Part shown: one piece after another, positions 1 to 7,776 of the stretch | How the letters are laid out: the number at the start of each line of letters is the position of its first letter | How positions within the stretch are numbered: the first letter of the stretch is position 1 | NCBI GenBank assembly: GCA_003484585.1 | Contig: DNBZ01000361.1 | Location: forward strand, 1-11,898 | DNA from: Bacteroidota bacterium | GTDB lineage: Bacteria > Bacteroidota > Bacteroidia > NS11-12g > UBA9320 | Length of the DNA: 11,898 bases | Direction of reading: 5' to 3' | Position numbers and translations under genes: made by a program | The notes under the pieces: generated by a model | Databases searched by the model: none | What the model was told of the DNA's origin: nothing | Seen by the model: the letters and a program-made list of their open reading frames with translations, nothing else

Positions 1-630
1 AAGGAAGGTTTAGAACCGAGAATGTACTACGGCGTAGATATTTTGAATAAATACTATGATCAATATGCAGAAACGTGGGCGGGCCAAGGGGAGATACATA
101 CAGAGTTGTATCTTAAAAACTGCGAGATAGAAGGAGTCCCTATTCGTGGACAAATAGACAAGGTAGTAATAAACGATAGGGCAGCTCATGTGGTAGATTT
201 CAAAACGGGTCAAGTGAAGTACGGTATCAAGAAAATAAAGCCACCTGTTATATTAGGAGACAATCCAGATGAGGCCAATTTTGAAAAGCGACTTGGGGGC
301 GATTATTGGAGACAGGTATTGTTTTACAAAGCTCTAATAGAGAGTGACACCACACAGAATCTTAAAGTTATTTCTGGCGAAATTGACTTCATAGAACCAG
401 ACAATGATGAGCTTAAGAAAGTGAAAATCATGGTGAATGATGACGAATATGCCTTTGTTAAAAAACAAATAAGAGAGACCTTTACGAAGATCCAAAACCT
501 TGAATTTGAAGATGGTTGCGAAGAGCCTGACTGCCAATGGTGTAATTTTAATAAGAACTATTTAGAAAACAAGGTGTACAGTGCTGCAGATCTACTGCAC
601 AATGAATCGGACGAAATGGACGAAAGATGA
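1..630 (+). CDS. C-terminal part of a helicase/nuclease-type protein with a PD-(D/E)XK nuclease domain (5' end outside window)
   Basis: The frame is open from base 1 (it reads KEGLEPRM before the first internal Met at 22), so the gene starts upstream of the window and about 209 residues are visible. The sequence shows a PD-(D/E)XK nuclease core: a Glu in EIHTELYL, GQIDKVVI with the metal-binding Asp, then VVDFKTG with the Asp-x-Lys catalytic pair, and downstream a Gln in YWRQVLFYKAL typical of RecB-like nucleases. Near the C-terminus CEEPDCQWCNF holds three cysteines, resembling the end of the Fe-S cluster found in AddB-type nucleases; a fourth Cys, if present, would be elsewhere. In Bacteroidota such a domain commonly ends a UvrD/AddA-like ATP-dependent helicase used in double-strand break processing, so that is the likely identity. 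The helicase part is not visible, so a stand-alone nuclease or AddB-like protein cannot be excluded. The tail after the Cys motif is acidic. A promoter for the next gene starts 10 bases after its stop. Confidence 0.75.
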   Translation, partial: KEGLEPRMYYGVDILNKYYDQYAETWAGQGEIHTELYLKNCEIEGVPIRGQIDKVVINDRAAHVVDFKTGQVKYGIKKIKPPVILGDNPDEANFEKRLGGDYWRQVLFYKALIESDTTQNLKVISGEIDFIEPDNDELKKVKIMVNDDEYAFVKKQIRETFTKIQNLEFEDGCEEPDCQWCNFNKNYLENKVYSAADLLHNESDEMDER

Positions 631-640
631 CGGAATTGAG

Positions 641-671
641 TTTGAATTCTTTAAAACTATACGTACTTTTG
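641..671 (+). promoter_or_regulatory. Bacteroidota-type promoter of the nifU-like gene
   Basis: TTTG at 641-644 is followed after 19 bases by TACTTTTG at 664-671, matching the Bacteroidota primary-sigma consensus TTTG (-33) and TAnnTTTG (-7) with ordinary spacing. The start codon is at 688, so the transcript leader would be only about 10 bases. This is a motif match by eye. Confidence 0.65.
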
Positions 672-687
672 AAACGTTATAAATAAC

Positions 688-1251
688 ATGGAATTACAAG
701 ACGTTATCACCGTATATTCAGAGAAAACACCAAATCCCGAGTCGATGAAATTCGTGGCAAATAAAATGATTTTGCCAAACGATAGTATCGATTTTAGGAC
801 GAATGAAAAAACTGATGAGTGCCCTATGGCAAAGGAGTTATTTGAGTATGACTTCGTAAAAGGAGTTTTCATCATGAATAACTTTGTTTCTGTTACTAAG
901 AAAGAAGATTACGAATGGTTTGACATTATACCACAGCTCAAAAAGTTTGTTCAGGATTATCTTGAGGCAGAGAAACCAATAGTAGTCGTAAAAGAAAACT
1001 TGACAGATGAGGAAGAGTCTGAGGTAGTGACCAAAATTAAACAGTTGCTAGAAGACCACGTGAGACCAGCAGTGGAAATGGATGGTGGAGCTATAGATTA
1101 CAAGAGTTTTGAAGCTGGAGTAGTTACTGTTACTATGAAAGGTTCTTGTAGTGGCTGCCCTAGTAGCACACTTACACTTAAAGCAGGGATAGAAAATTTA
1201 TTAAAAAGAATGATACCGGAAGTGGAGTCTGTTGAGGCTGAAGCTGCCTAA
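688..1251 (+). CDS. NifU-family (Nfu-type) Fe-S cluster scaffold/carrier protein
   Basis: This 187-residue protein has the two-domain layout of Nfu1-type proteins. An N-terminal Nfu_N domain (about 1-93) carries the hallmark TPNPESMKF at 14-22, and a C-terminal NifU domain (about 105-180) contains DHVRPAVEMDGGAIDY and the CSGCPSS motif with Cys154 and Cys157. In the family these two cysteines bridge a [4Fe-4S] cluster between two monomers and pass it to client apoproteins in the cytoplasm. Length is normal and both domains look intact. The start at 688 is chosen because the Nfu_N homology begins within ten residues and a promoter lies directly upstream. The next gene follows after 12 bases and is probably co-transcribed, although its product is secreted and has no obvious link to Fe-S assembly. 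Confidence 0.9.
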   Translation: MELQDVITVYSEKTPNPESMKFVANKMILPNDSIDFRTNEKTDECPMAKELFEYDFVKGVFIMNNFVSVTKKEDYEWFDIIPQLKKFVQDYLEAEKPIVVVKENLTDEEESEVVTKIKQLLEDHVRPAVEMDGGAIDYKSFEAGVVTVTMKGSCSGCPSSTLTLKAGIENLLKRMIPEVESVEAEAA

Positions 1252-1263
1252 AACAATAATATT

Positions 1264-1938
1264 ATGAATAAAAAAATTACTTTACTCTTTACGCTACTTG
1301 CTTTCGCACTTAGCTCGTCAGCTCAGATCTCGTTTGATATTAATGAGTATGAGGACTTGAATTTAGATTACGACAGATTTGATTTTGACAAAAAGTATGT
1401 TGTAACCAATAATGCTGAAAATGCAGATGACACCGCTTTTATCTGGAAAGTTAGCAGTGTCGAAAGAGAAGATGGTTGGGACTATACTGTGTGCAGTGGT
1501 TTATTGTGCGTACCTAATCCAGAAGGAGAGTATGAATATACGATACCTTTAGGAGCTAGTGATATATTCAAACTTGGATTTACTACTTTAAACACAGCAG
1601 GAAGTGGAAATATGACTGTTATAGTTTGGTCCAAGAAAAACCCTATTATTCGTGATTCTATAAAACTTGCCATTGTTACTAGAGATAGAGCATCTGTAGA
1701 TGCACCGTCTAAAACAAAGTTCGTTGCATACCCAAACCCAGCTAAGGATTTTGTTACTATTAAACTAGTAAATGGAGGATCTGAAACCGTAAAGGTGTAT
1801 GATATTCTAGGAAATTTGCACATCTCTAAGGCGGTATCGTCAGGAGATAAGCTAGATGTAAGCAAGCTTTCTAAAGGTGTGTATGTATTAAGAATAGAGG
1901 GAGGCACATCTTACTCGCAAGTAATACATAAACAATAG
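1264..1938 (+). CDS. Small secreted protein with T9SS type A (Por) C-terminal sorting domain
   Basis: This 224-residue protein begins with a classical signal peptide: MNKK, a hydrophobic stretch at about 5-17, and a likely cleavage after SSSA (residue 20) leaving Gln21. The C-terminal part (about 152-224) is a type A sorting domain: FVAYPNPAKDF at its start, VKVYDILGN in the middle and LSKGVYVLRI near the end, followed by a basic C-terminus (VIHKQ). In Bacteroidota this domain directs export through the type IX secretion system to the cell surface or medium and is removed on the way. The middle (about 45-140) looks like a beta-rich, Ig-like module with two close cysteines (77 and 82) that may form a disulfide. 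No catalytic motif is visible, so the function of the cargo is unknown. It lies 12 bases after the nifU-like gene with no promoter seen between, and a strong terminator follows. Confidence 0.85.
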   Translation: MNKKITLLFTLLAFALSSSAQISFDINEYEDLNLDYDRFDFDKKYVVTNNAENADDTAFIWKVSSVEREDGWDYTVCSGLLCVPNPEGEYEYTIPLGASDIFKLGFTTLNTAGSGNMTVIVWSKKNPIIRDSIKLAIVTRDRASVDAPSKTKFVAYPNPAKDFVTIKLVNGGSETVKVYDILGNLHISKAVSSGDKLDVSKLSKGVYVLRIEGGTSYSQVIHKQ

Positions 1939-1962
1939 TCGGGTACTGAAAAATATTTAGGG

Positions 1963-1990
1963 AGGTGCAGTATTTACTGCACCTTTTTTT
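1963..1990 (+). terminator. Intrinsic terminator after the nifU-like/T9SS unit
   Basis: Arms AGGTGCAG (1963-1970) and CTGCACCT (1977-1984) are perfectly complementary around the loop TATTTA, whose outer bases can pair further. A run of T follows to 1990. It lies 24 bases past the stop of the secreted protein gene and fits a rho-independent terminator on the + strand. Confidence 0.85.
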
Positions 1991-2035
1991 GTGTGATAGA
2001 CTACTATATTTTACGATTACTCGGAAAATGGTAAG

Positions 2036-2077
2036 AAAAAAGGGCTTAAACAACATATGTTGTTTAAGCCCTTTTTT
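2036..2077. terminator. Bidirectional terminator: 42-bp perfect palindrome between convergent units
   Basis: Bases 2036-2056 are exactly complementary to 2057-2077 (each arm: six A, GGGCTTAAACAACAT, then its mirror complement ending in six T). On either strand the transcript forms a GC-topped hairpin followed by a U run. It lies 22 bases past the accC stop on the - strand and 45 bases past the first + strand terminator, so it can stop transcription from both sides. Confidence 0.85.
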
Positions 2078-2099
2078 GTAAAATTATGTTTGATTAAAG

Positions 2100-3440
2100 C
2101 TACTTGTTTATATCAAAAGTCTCCATAAACTTAGTAGTGAAGTTACCAGCTCTAAATTCTGGATCTTTCATAAGCTTAAGGTGAAGAGGAATGGTAGTTT
2201 TAATACCTTCTATGGTAAACTCAGAAAGAGCTCTTTCCATTTTTACTATACATTCTTCTCTTGTCTGAGCAGATACTATAAGTTTAGCTATCATAGAATC
2301 GTAGTGTGGCGGTATAGTATACCCCGCATATATATGAGAGTCTATACGCACACCATGACCTCCTGGCTTGTGCAGTACTTCGATCTTTCCTGGGTTTGGA
2401 CGGTAGTCGTTAAAAGGATCTTCAGCGTTTATTCTACACTCCATTGAGTGCTTAGACGGGAAGTAATTTTTGCCGCTTATTGGAATTCCTGCGGCTACTT
2501 TTATTTGTTCCTTTATTAGATCAAAATTTATAACCTCTTCCGTTACTGGATGCTCTACTTGTATACGCACATTCATTTCCATGAAAAAGAAATTTTTGTG
2601 CTTGTCTACTAAAAACTCTACAGTACCTACACCTTCATAGTTTATTGCTTCTCCAGCCTTTATAGCTGCGTCACCCATTCGTTTACGCAAATCATCATCT
2701 GCAAATGGAGAAGGAGCCTCTTCAAGTAGCTTTTGATGTCTACGTTGTATAGAGCAGTCTCTCTCCGAAAGGTGACAGACTTTGCCATATTGATCTCCAA
2801 CTATTTGTATTTCAATATGTCTTGGTTCTTCTACAAATTTTTCGAGGTACATCGCATCATTACCAAATGCAGCTTTTGATTCTTGTCTAGCACTATGCCA
2901 TGCATCTTCAAAATCTTCATCCTTCCAGATAAGTCGCATGCCTCTACCTCCACCACCTGCAGTGGCTTTGAGCATAACAGGGTAACCTATTTTTTTGGCA
3001 ACTTTATGACCATCTTTTAAATCTTTCAATAAGCCTTCTGAACCTGGCACACAAGGAACGCCTGCAGCTATCATTGTAGCTTTTGCATTTGCCTTGTCGC
3101 CCATACCATCTATCATCTCGGCACTGGCACCTATAAATTTGATACCGTGGTCTTTGCACATTCCAGAAAAAATAGCGTTCTCAGAGAGAAAACCATATCC
3201 GGGGTGAATAGCATCTGCATTTGTTATTTCTGCAGCGGCTATGATGTTAGGCATACTCAGATAGGATTTTGGACTAGGTGGAGGTCCTATGCAAACCGCC
3301 TCATCGGCAAATTTTACGTGTAGTGAATCCTTATCAGCAGTAGAATATACAGCTACTGTAGAGATACCCATTTCTTTACAGGTACGAATTATTCGTAAGG
3401 CAATCTCGCCTCTATTTGCAATTAATATTTTTTTGAACAT
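2100..3440 (-). CDS. accC: Acetyl-CoA carboxylase, biotin carboxylase subunit
   Basis: AccC carboxylates the biotin on AccB using ATP and bicarbonate, the first half-reaction of malonyl-CoA synthesis. The protein has 446 residues, the usual length, starting [18 protein letters not shown]; the open frame extends seven codons upstream, but the family start is this Met, seven bases after the accB stop. Domains in order: the N-terminal biotin carboxylase fold with [10 protein letters not shown] (79-88); the ATP-grasp domain with the glycine-rich [12 protein letters not shown] (158-169) and HIEIQIVGD (208-216); active-site metal ligands Glu275 and Glu288 and the catalytic stretch Asn290-x-Arg292-x-Gln294-Val295-Glu296; then the C-terminal domain with CRINAEDP (335-342). 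All key residues seen in the E. coli enzyme are present. It is the last gene of the operon, directly after accB. The carboxyltransferase subunits AccA and AccD are not in this window. Confidence 0.96.
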   Translation of the reverse strand: MFKKILIANRGEIALRIIRTCKEMGISTVAVYSTADKDSLHVKFADEAVCIGPPPSPKSYLSMPNIIAAAEITNADAIHPGYGFLSENAIFSGMCKDHGIKFIGASAEMIDGMGDKANAKATMIAAGVPCVPGSEGLLKDLKDGHKVAKKIGYPVMLKATAGGGGRGMRLIWKDEDFEDAWHSARQESKAAFGNDAMYLEKFVEEPRHIEIQIVGDQYGKVCHLSERDCSIQRRHQKLLEEAPSPFADDDLRKRMGDAAIKAGEAINYEGVGTVEFLVDKHKNFFFMEMNVRIQVEHPVTEEVINFDLIKEQIKVAAGIPISGKNYFPSKHSMECRINAEDPFNDYRPNPGKIEVLHKPGGHGVRIDSHIYAGYTIPPHYDSMIAKLIVSAQTREECIVKMERALSEFTIEGIKTTIPLHLKLMKDPEFRAGNFTTKFMETFDINK

Positions 3441-3447
3441 AGCTATC

Positions 3448-3918
3448 CTAGTTTGGTTCAACTAAGAAAAGGGGCTGATCGTATTCTACAGGTTGAGAAT
3501 CGTCTACTAGCACTTTTACTATTTTTCCGCTCACTTCAGATTCTATCTCATTATAGAGTTTCATTGCTTCTATAATGCAGATCACTTGCCCTATTTCTAC
3601 GGTATCACCTACTTCCACAAAAACGGGTTTGTCTGGTGATGATTTTCGGTAGAATGTGCCAATCATTGGCGACTTTATTTCTTCTCCACTAGAAACAACT
3701 GGTGCTTGAGCTACTTCGGAAGCAGGGGCTGTTGCAGCTGCAACGGCTTGTGGTGCAGCTAATGCTAACGCTGGTTGAGCATGCACTACACTAGGCGAAA
3801 TAACCGGCGGCAAGTTTTTCTTAATATTTATTTTAAAATCTTTTTTCTCAATTGCAACTTCATCAACTCCTGATGATGAAATGAATTTGATTAATGTTTG
3901 AATTTCTTTTAAGTCCAT
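3448..3918 (-). CDS. accB: Acetyl-CoA carboxylase biotin carboxyl carrier protein (BCCP)
   Basis: AccB carries the biotin that shuttles carboxylate between the AccC and AccAD active sites. It has 156 residues, normal for the family. The N-terminal segment (1-35) is the short helical part that contacts the carboxylase; an Ala/Pro/Val-rich flexible linker follows (about 36-77); the C-terminal biotinyl domain (about 80-156) starts at [14 protein letters not shown], which includes the family's protruding thumb, and carries the EAMKLYNEI motif with Lys120 as the biotinylated residue. It lies 36 bases after fabH and seven bases before accC, consistent with co-translation of two subunits of one complex. 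Confidence 0.95.
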   Translation of the reverse strand: MDLKEIQTLIKFISSSGVDEVAIEKKDFKINIKKNLPPVISPSVVHAQPALALAAPQAVAAATAPASEVAQAPVVSSGEEIKSPMIGTFYRKSSPDKPVFVEVGDTVEIGQVICIIEAMKLYNEIESEVSGKIVKVLVDDSQPVEYDQPLFLVEPN

Positions 3919-3954
3919 ATCTAATTTAATCTTTAACGAAAATAGTATTAATTC

Positions 3955-4947
3955 TTATGTTTCTGGGTTGTATGCCCATTTTAGGTAAGTTGCTCCCCAG
4001 GTAAATCCCCCTCCAAAGGCGGCCAAAACTATGTTGTCTCCTTTTTTAAATCTTTTTTCAAAATCTGAAAACAGCAGAGGAATGGTGCCAGCGGTAGTGT
4101 TACCATATTTTTGAATATTTATTAGCACCTTGTCGTCGTCTAGCTCCATACGTTTAGCGGTAGCATCGATAATTCTAAGGTTGGCTTGATGTGCACATAG
4201 ATAATCTATATCTTCCCCAGAAAGGTTGTTTCTGTCCATTATCTCTCGGCTTACGTCTGCCATATTGGTCACAGCAAATTTAAATACAGTTTTACCTTCT
4301 TGGAATACAGCATGCTCTCGAGCATCTATAGTTTCGTGACTTGCAGGTTTTAATGAACCACCTGCTTTTTGATGCAAAAATTCTCGGCCAGAACCGTCAG
4401 ATTTCAATATGCTATCCATGATTCCTACAGAGTCATCTTCCGTAGGTTCTAGTAAAACAGCTCCTCCACCATCACCAAAAATGATGCACGTGTTTCTATC
4501 TTCATAGTTTATAATAGAGGACATTTTATCTGCTCCACAAACAATAACTTTTTTATGCTTACCGCATTCTATAAATTTACTACCGGTTTCCAGAGCGTAA
4601 AGAAAACCAGAACAGGCTGCACCAATATCAAAACTCCAAGCATTTATAGCTCCTGTTTTATCAGATACTATATTTCCTGTAGCGGGAAACACAAGATCCG
4701 GGGTGACTGTAGCTACTATGATTAGATCTATTTCTTCTGCTGTAATGTTTCGTTTGACTAAAATCTGTTTAATAGCCTCCACACATATATCGCTAGTAGC
4801 TGTGCCATCTTCCATTATCCTGCGTTCTTTTATCCCAGTACGACTTTGAATCCACTCATCAGAAGTGTCTACGAGTTTTTCTAAATCCTTATTCGTAACG
4901 ACTCTTTCTGGCACATAGCCTCCTACCGCTGTTATAGCTGCTCGCAT
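3955..4947 (-). CDS. fabH: 3-oxoacyl-[acyl-carrier-protein] synthase III (KAS III)
   Basis: FabH starts fatty-acid synthesis by condensing an acyl-CoA primer with malonyl-ACP. I start it at 4947 (MRAAITAVGGYVPERVV, 330 residues); the open frame reaches 19 codons further upstream into the end of plsX, but those residues do not belong to the family. With this start the catalytic triad is Cys112 (GAACSGFLYA), His253 (CAHQANLRI) and Asn283 (YGNTTAGTIP), and the conserved GGGFTWGA lies near the C-terminus. Cys112 has the same number as in the E. coli enzyme, which supports the start. It follows plsX after 22 bases. Primer specificity (acetyl versus branched-chain) cannot be read from this alone; Bacteroidota often use branched primers. 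Confidence 0.95.
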   Translation of the reverse strand: MRAAITAVGGYVPERVVTNKDLEKLVDTSDEWIQSRTGIKERRIMEDGTATSDICVEAIKQILVKRNITAEEIDLIIVATVTPDLVFPATGNIVSDKTGAINAWSFDIGAACSGFLYALETGSKFIECGKHKKVIVCGADKMSSIINYEDRNTCIIFGDGGGAVLLEPTEDDSVGIMDSILKSDGSGREFLHQKAGGSLKPASHETIDAREHAVFQEGKTVFKFAVTNMADVSREIMDRNNLSGEDIDYLCAHQANLRIIDATAKRMELDDDKVLINIQKYGNTTAGTIPLLFSDFEKRFKKGDNIVLAAFGGGFTWGATYLKWAYNPET

Positions 4948-4969
4948 AATTTTATGTCTTTGGTTTAAT

Positions 4970-5917
4970 TTAACTACTCGTTGTTTCAGAAAACGAGTGT
5001 TCAATCTTAGAAATTAAATTTGATTCTACCACACTTTTCGAGAGTTTTATCATATTTCGGAAGGTTTTAGCCTTTGTAATCCCGTGACCTACAATAACGG
5101 GTTTTTTAATGCCAAGAATAGGTGTACCCCCATAATGCTCGAAGTTAAACTTATTTAGAAAGTCGTCTTCAACTCCTCTTTTTAGGAGGTTATAGAAGAA
5201 ACCTTCACATGATTTTACAATCACATTTCCGGTAAATCCATCGCATACAGCAACGTCTACTTTGTCATTGAATAAATGTCTGCCTTCTACATTACCTATG
5301 AAATTAATTCCATTTTGATCTTTTAGAAGAGGGAAAGCACCCTTAGTTAAAAGGTTCCCTTTTTCTTCTTCCTCACCGATATTTATCAAACCAACTCGAG
5401 GATTTTTAATTCCATAGACTGCTTTAGCATATTCGCTTCCTAAGACAGCAAATTTGGCAAGGGTTTCTGGTTTCACATCACTATTAGCACCTACATCTAG
5501 TAGCACCCCTGTGGTACCACTCTGCTGCGGCAATACGGATGACAAAGCTGGACGCTCAATACCCGTAATGGTTTTTACTTGGTATAGTGCAGAAACCATC
5601 ATAGCTCCGGTATTTCCGGCACCTAAGAAGGCGTCTATTTGATCAGTTGCTAGATAGTGCATACCTACATTAATGCTAGCTTCTTTTTTAGAAGCTACAG
5701 CCTTTGTGGCATGTTCTCCCATACCTATGCTATCACCAGTATGTATTACAGTGATTTTAGGATGTTTGAGTGCATCTTGGTATTCGCTCAGTGCTTTTTG
5801 CTCACCAAAAATAAAAAACTGGTATTCGCAGTTTTCTACAGAGGCTTCTTCGAGCACTGCTTTTATACATTCTTTGGGAGCGAAATCGCCCCCCATGGCA
5901 TCTATGCCAATTCTCAT
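4970..5917 (-). CDS. plsX: Phosphate acyltransferase PlsX
   Basis: PlsX is a peripheral membrane enzyme that converts acyl-ACP and phosphate to acyl-phosphate, the donor for PlsY in phospholipid synthesis. The 315-residue length is slightly short of the common 320-345 but complete. Family landmarks in order: MRIGIDAMGGDFAPKE at the start; DSIGMGEHATKAVASKKEAS (about 62-81); the glycine-rich FLGAGNTGAMM; ERPALSSVLP; LLDVGANSDVKPE; VGLINIGEEEEKGN; and CDGFTGNVIVKSCEGF. It lies between rpmF (9 bases upstream) and fabH (22 bases downstream), the classic order, which couples phospholipid and fatty-acid synthesis. Confidence 0.96.
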   Translation of the reverse strand: MRIGIDAMGGDFAPKECIKAVLEEASVENCEYQFFIFGEQKALSEYQDALKHPKITVIHTGDSIGMGEHATKAVASKKEASINVGMHYLATDQIDAFLGAGNTGAMMVSALYQVKTITGIERPALSSVLPQQSGTTGVLLDVGANSDVKPETLAKFAVLGSEYAKAVYGIKNPRVGLINIGEEEEKGNLLTKGAFPLLKDQNGINFIGNVEGRHLFNDKVDVAVCDGFTGNVIVKSCEGFFYNLLKRGVEDDFLNKFNFEHYGGTPILGIKKPVIVGHGITKAKTFRNMIKLSKSVVESNLISKIEHSFSETTSS

Positions 5918-5926
5918 ATATATATG

Positions 5927-6112
5927 TTATTCAGCGTTGTTAGGTTCTAAAACCTGTACGCCTCTGTACATTCCAGTTTCTAGATTAAGCCTGTGGTAAA
6001 GATGTACTTCACCTGTAGACGGGTCCCTGTGGAGCTGTCTGTTGCCTAATTTGTAATGAGTTCTTCTTTTGTCTCTTCTAGTCTTGGAAATCTTACGTTT
6101 AGGATGTGCCAT
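5927..6112 (-). CDS. rpmF: Ribosomal protein bL32, cysteine-free form
   Basis: This 61-residue basic protein begins [22 protein letters not shown], the bL32 signature, and belongs to the large ribosomal subunit. Many bL32 proteins carry two CxxC pairs that bind zinc. Here the first pair is replaced by [12 protein letters not shown] and the second by [10 protein letters not shown], and there is no cysteine at all, so the protein cannot bind zinc in the usual way. From memory, flavobacterial bL32 proteins share this GEVHLYHR type of sequence, so it is probably the lineage's normal form. One base separates it from the DUF177 gene stop, and plsX follows after 9 bases, the conserved yceD-rpmF-plsX arrangement. 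Confidence 0.95.
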   Translation of the reverse strand: MAHPKRKISKTRRDKRRTHYKLGNRQLHRDPSTGEVHLYHRLNLETGMYRGVQVLEPNNAE

Positions 6113-6113
6113 T

Positions 6114-6611
6114 TTATTTTTTTATTAATTTTTTTAAATCTGCCCATCGCTCGTCTACCTCTTTGGTGTCTTCGGCTTTGGGATGTTGTATTTCACACTC
6201 TTCGTGATTAAGTGAATGTTTGCAAATTTTTCTGGTAGGTAAGTCTAGGCATATTTGCTCGTAGATTGAATCGTAGATATTATATACTTGATAATTTACA
6301 GATAGGTAGTTTTCCTCCCTTAGTAAATCCTCATTTTGAGTAAGTTTCAATACATCGTTTCTTTCACTCTGTACGCCCACCTTAATATCATTTAAGCATC
6401 TCTCGCATTGCATATTCATATGACCATTTAGCTCATACTTTACACTTATGTTACCATCGTTTCTTTCACAAACTACGGTGCCTTTTATATCTCCAGAAGA
6501 AAATAAACTATTCTCCTTTATCTTAAAGAACGCATCATCTATTTTATAATGAAAAGTAGCTTTTTCGTTTTTAAATTTTATAAATTCAATATCAAAATCT
6601 GTCAACTTCAT
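6114..6611 (-). CDS. DUF177 / YceD-family protein
   Basis: This is a 165-residue cytoplasmic protein of the DUF177 (YceD) family, which is nearly always encoded immediately before rpmF. The recognisable core is [12 protein letters not shown] with the conserved CxxCL pair (Cys69, Cys72), preceded by a beta-rich half, and the C-terminal [13 protein letters not shown], which matches the usual ending (typically DPR.A.L..L). Two further cysteines lie at [11 protein letters not shown], where many members have a second Cys-rich segment. In bacteria and plants, members have been tied to 23S rRNA or 50S assembly, which fits the rpmF neighbour; that role is inferred. It is the first gene of the operon, with a strong promoter just upstream and a very short leader. 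Confidence 0.88.
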   Translation of the reverse strand: MKLTDFDIEFIKFKNEKATFHYKIDDAFFKIKENSLFSSGDIKGTVVCERNDGNISVKYELNGHMNMQCERCLNDIKVGVQSERNDVLKLTQNEDLLREENYLSVNYQVYNIYDSIYEQICLDLPTRKICKHSLNHEECEIQHPKAEDTKEVDERWADLKKLIKK

Positions 6612-6625
6612 TGTAAAAAAGTCTG

Positions 6626-6654
6626 CAAAGGTAAAAACTTTAGCGGCAAATCAA
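6626..6654 (-). promoter_or_regulatory. Promoter of the DUF177-rpmF-plsX-fabH-accB-accC operon
   Basis: On the - strand TTG (6654-6652) is followed after 18 bases by TACCTTTG (6633-6626), a full match to the Bacteroidota -33/-7 consensus. The start codon of the DUF177 gene lies 14 bases past the -7 box, leaving a leader of only about 8 bases. No other convincing promoter was seen between the six genes, whose gaps are 1-36 bases. Confidence 0.7.
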
Positions 6655-6668
6655 GTAATTTAGAAGAC

Positions 6669-7745
6669 TTATCTTAAATCTGGAACTCCTATGCTGAATT
6701 TTTCTCTTCTATGTTCTTTGAATGGAAGTTTGGATGTGCCTGTATCATAATAAGCCATTCTGTTTCGGTGTACCTTATTTATAAGGTACAAAGCATTTAT
6801 AAACGAGGTGCTATCTACTAATCCTTTGCCTGCAATGTCATATGCAGTTCCGTGATCAGGTGATGTACGTATAATGGGCAAACCAGCGGTGTAGTTTACG
6901 CCTTCCGAAAAAGCGACTTGTTTGAATGGAATAAGCACCTGGTCGTGGTACATGCCTACTATTCCATCAAAATTATTGGCATTTGCTGAACCAAAAAAAC
7001 CGTCTGGCGAGTATGGTCCAATTACCAATAGGCCTTCGTCTTGCAGTTGCTTGATTGCAGGTGAAATCATCTCTATTTCCTCATCGCCCATCAAACCATT
7101 GTCTCCACCATGTGGATTTACACCAAGTACGGCTATTTTTGGTTTAGATATACCGAAATCTGATTGTAGATTTTGATGAAGTGTTCTAATTGTTTCAGCT
7201 ATTTTTTCTGTGCTTAGCTCATTGGACACTTGGTTTAATGCCGTGTGGCCAGTAACCATGGCTACTCTAAGTGTTTCATTAAGCAAGATCATTTGCACGT
7301 CGCTTTCAAATTGCCGAGCAAAATATTGTGTATGCCCATTGAATCCTAGACCAGCTTCTGCTGCTGTAGCCTTATCAATAGGTGCTGTGAGTAGATTCTC
7401 GAGCATTCCGTTTTTTATATCATCCACGGCTAACTCCAAAGCGGCTACTGCAAGTAGTCCTGCTTCAAGACTAGGAGATCCGGGTGTAATACTAATTCGC
7501 TCTGTACTACAAACTCGTAAGTTTATTCTACCTTCTTTTATATCCTCCTTACTTTTGACAATATTGAAGTCTAAAGCGGGCATTTCTAGCAAGTTGCTAT
7601 AGTGCGTTAGGATATAAGAAGTACCATAAACTACTGGCGTACAGTAATTAAAAATAAGTTTGTTGCTTAGCGTCTTTAGGATAAGCTCTGGGCCTACACC
7701 ATTAAAATCGCCAATGGTTATGCCAATACAAGGTTTTGTATTCAT
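6669..7745 (-). CDS. pdxA: 4-hydroxythreonine-4-phosphate dehydrogenase PdxA
   Basis: PdxA oxidises 4-phosphohydroxy-L-threonine in the DXP-dependent route to pyridoxal 5'-phosphate. The protein has 358 residues, a little longer than the E. coli enzyme. Family motifs are complete: GITIGDFNGVGPE (8-20); APIDKATAAEAGLGFNGHT (121-139), with His138-Thr139 for the substrate phosphate; metal-binding His167 (VTGHTAL), His212 (GVNPHGGD) and His267 (GMYHDQVLIPFK); and GLPIIRTSPDHGTAYDIAGKG (288-308). The start at 7745 puts the first motif at residue 8, as expected. A TACCTTTG box only 8 bases before the ATG suggests its own transcript with almost no leader. It ends 57 bases before the DUF177 operon start, so some read-through into that operon is possible. 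The truncated response regulator lies 31 bases upstream. Confidence 0.95.
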   Translation of the reverse strand: MNTKPCIGITIGDFNGVGPELILKTLSNKLIFNYCTPVVYGTSYILTHYSNLLEMPALDFNIVKSKEDIKEGRINLRVCSTERISITPGSPSLEAGLLAVAALELAVDDIKNGMLENLLTAPIDKATAAEAGLGFNGHTQYFARQFESDVQMILLNETLRVAMVTGHTALNQVSNELSTEKIAETIRTLHQNLQSDFGISKPKIAVLGVNPHGGDNGLMGDEEIEMISPAIKQLQDEGLLVIGPYSPDGFFGSANANNFDGIVGMYHDQVLIPFKQVAFSEGVNYTAGLPIIRTSPDHGTAYDIAGKGLVDSTSFINALYLINKVHRNRMAYYDTGTSKLPFKEHRREKFSIGVPDLR

Positions 7746-7753
7746 TGTACTGG

Positions 7754-7761
7754 CAAAGGTA
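7754..7761 (-). promoter_or_regulatory. -7 box of a pdxA promoter
   Basis: TACCTTTG on the - strand (7761-7754) is identical to the -7 box of the DUF177 operon and sits 8 bases before the pdxA ATG. No TTG is present 17-23 bases upstream, so the -33 element is weak or absent. If used, the transcript would begin within a few bases of the start codon. Confidence 0.45.
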
Positions 7762-7776
7762 TGGTTTCTTGCTTAT

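Noticed and set aside
1482-1907. 141-codon open frame on the - strand
   Set aside because: It lies wholly antisense to the secreted T9SS protein, whose signal peptide and sorting domain are clear, and its translation resembles no family.
3441-3461. Upstream extension of accC to an ATG at 3461
   Set aside because: The family starts at [14 protein letters not shown], and the extension runs into the accB stop region.
4948-5004. Upstream extension of fabH to an ATG at 5004
   Set aside because: The extra 19 residues overlap plsX coding and are not part of the family; starting at 4947 places the catalytic Cys at 112, as in E. coli.
7210-7602. 130-codon open frame on the + strand
   Set aside because: It is antisense to pdxA through conserved catalytic motifs; a shadow of pdxA codon use.
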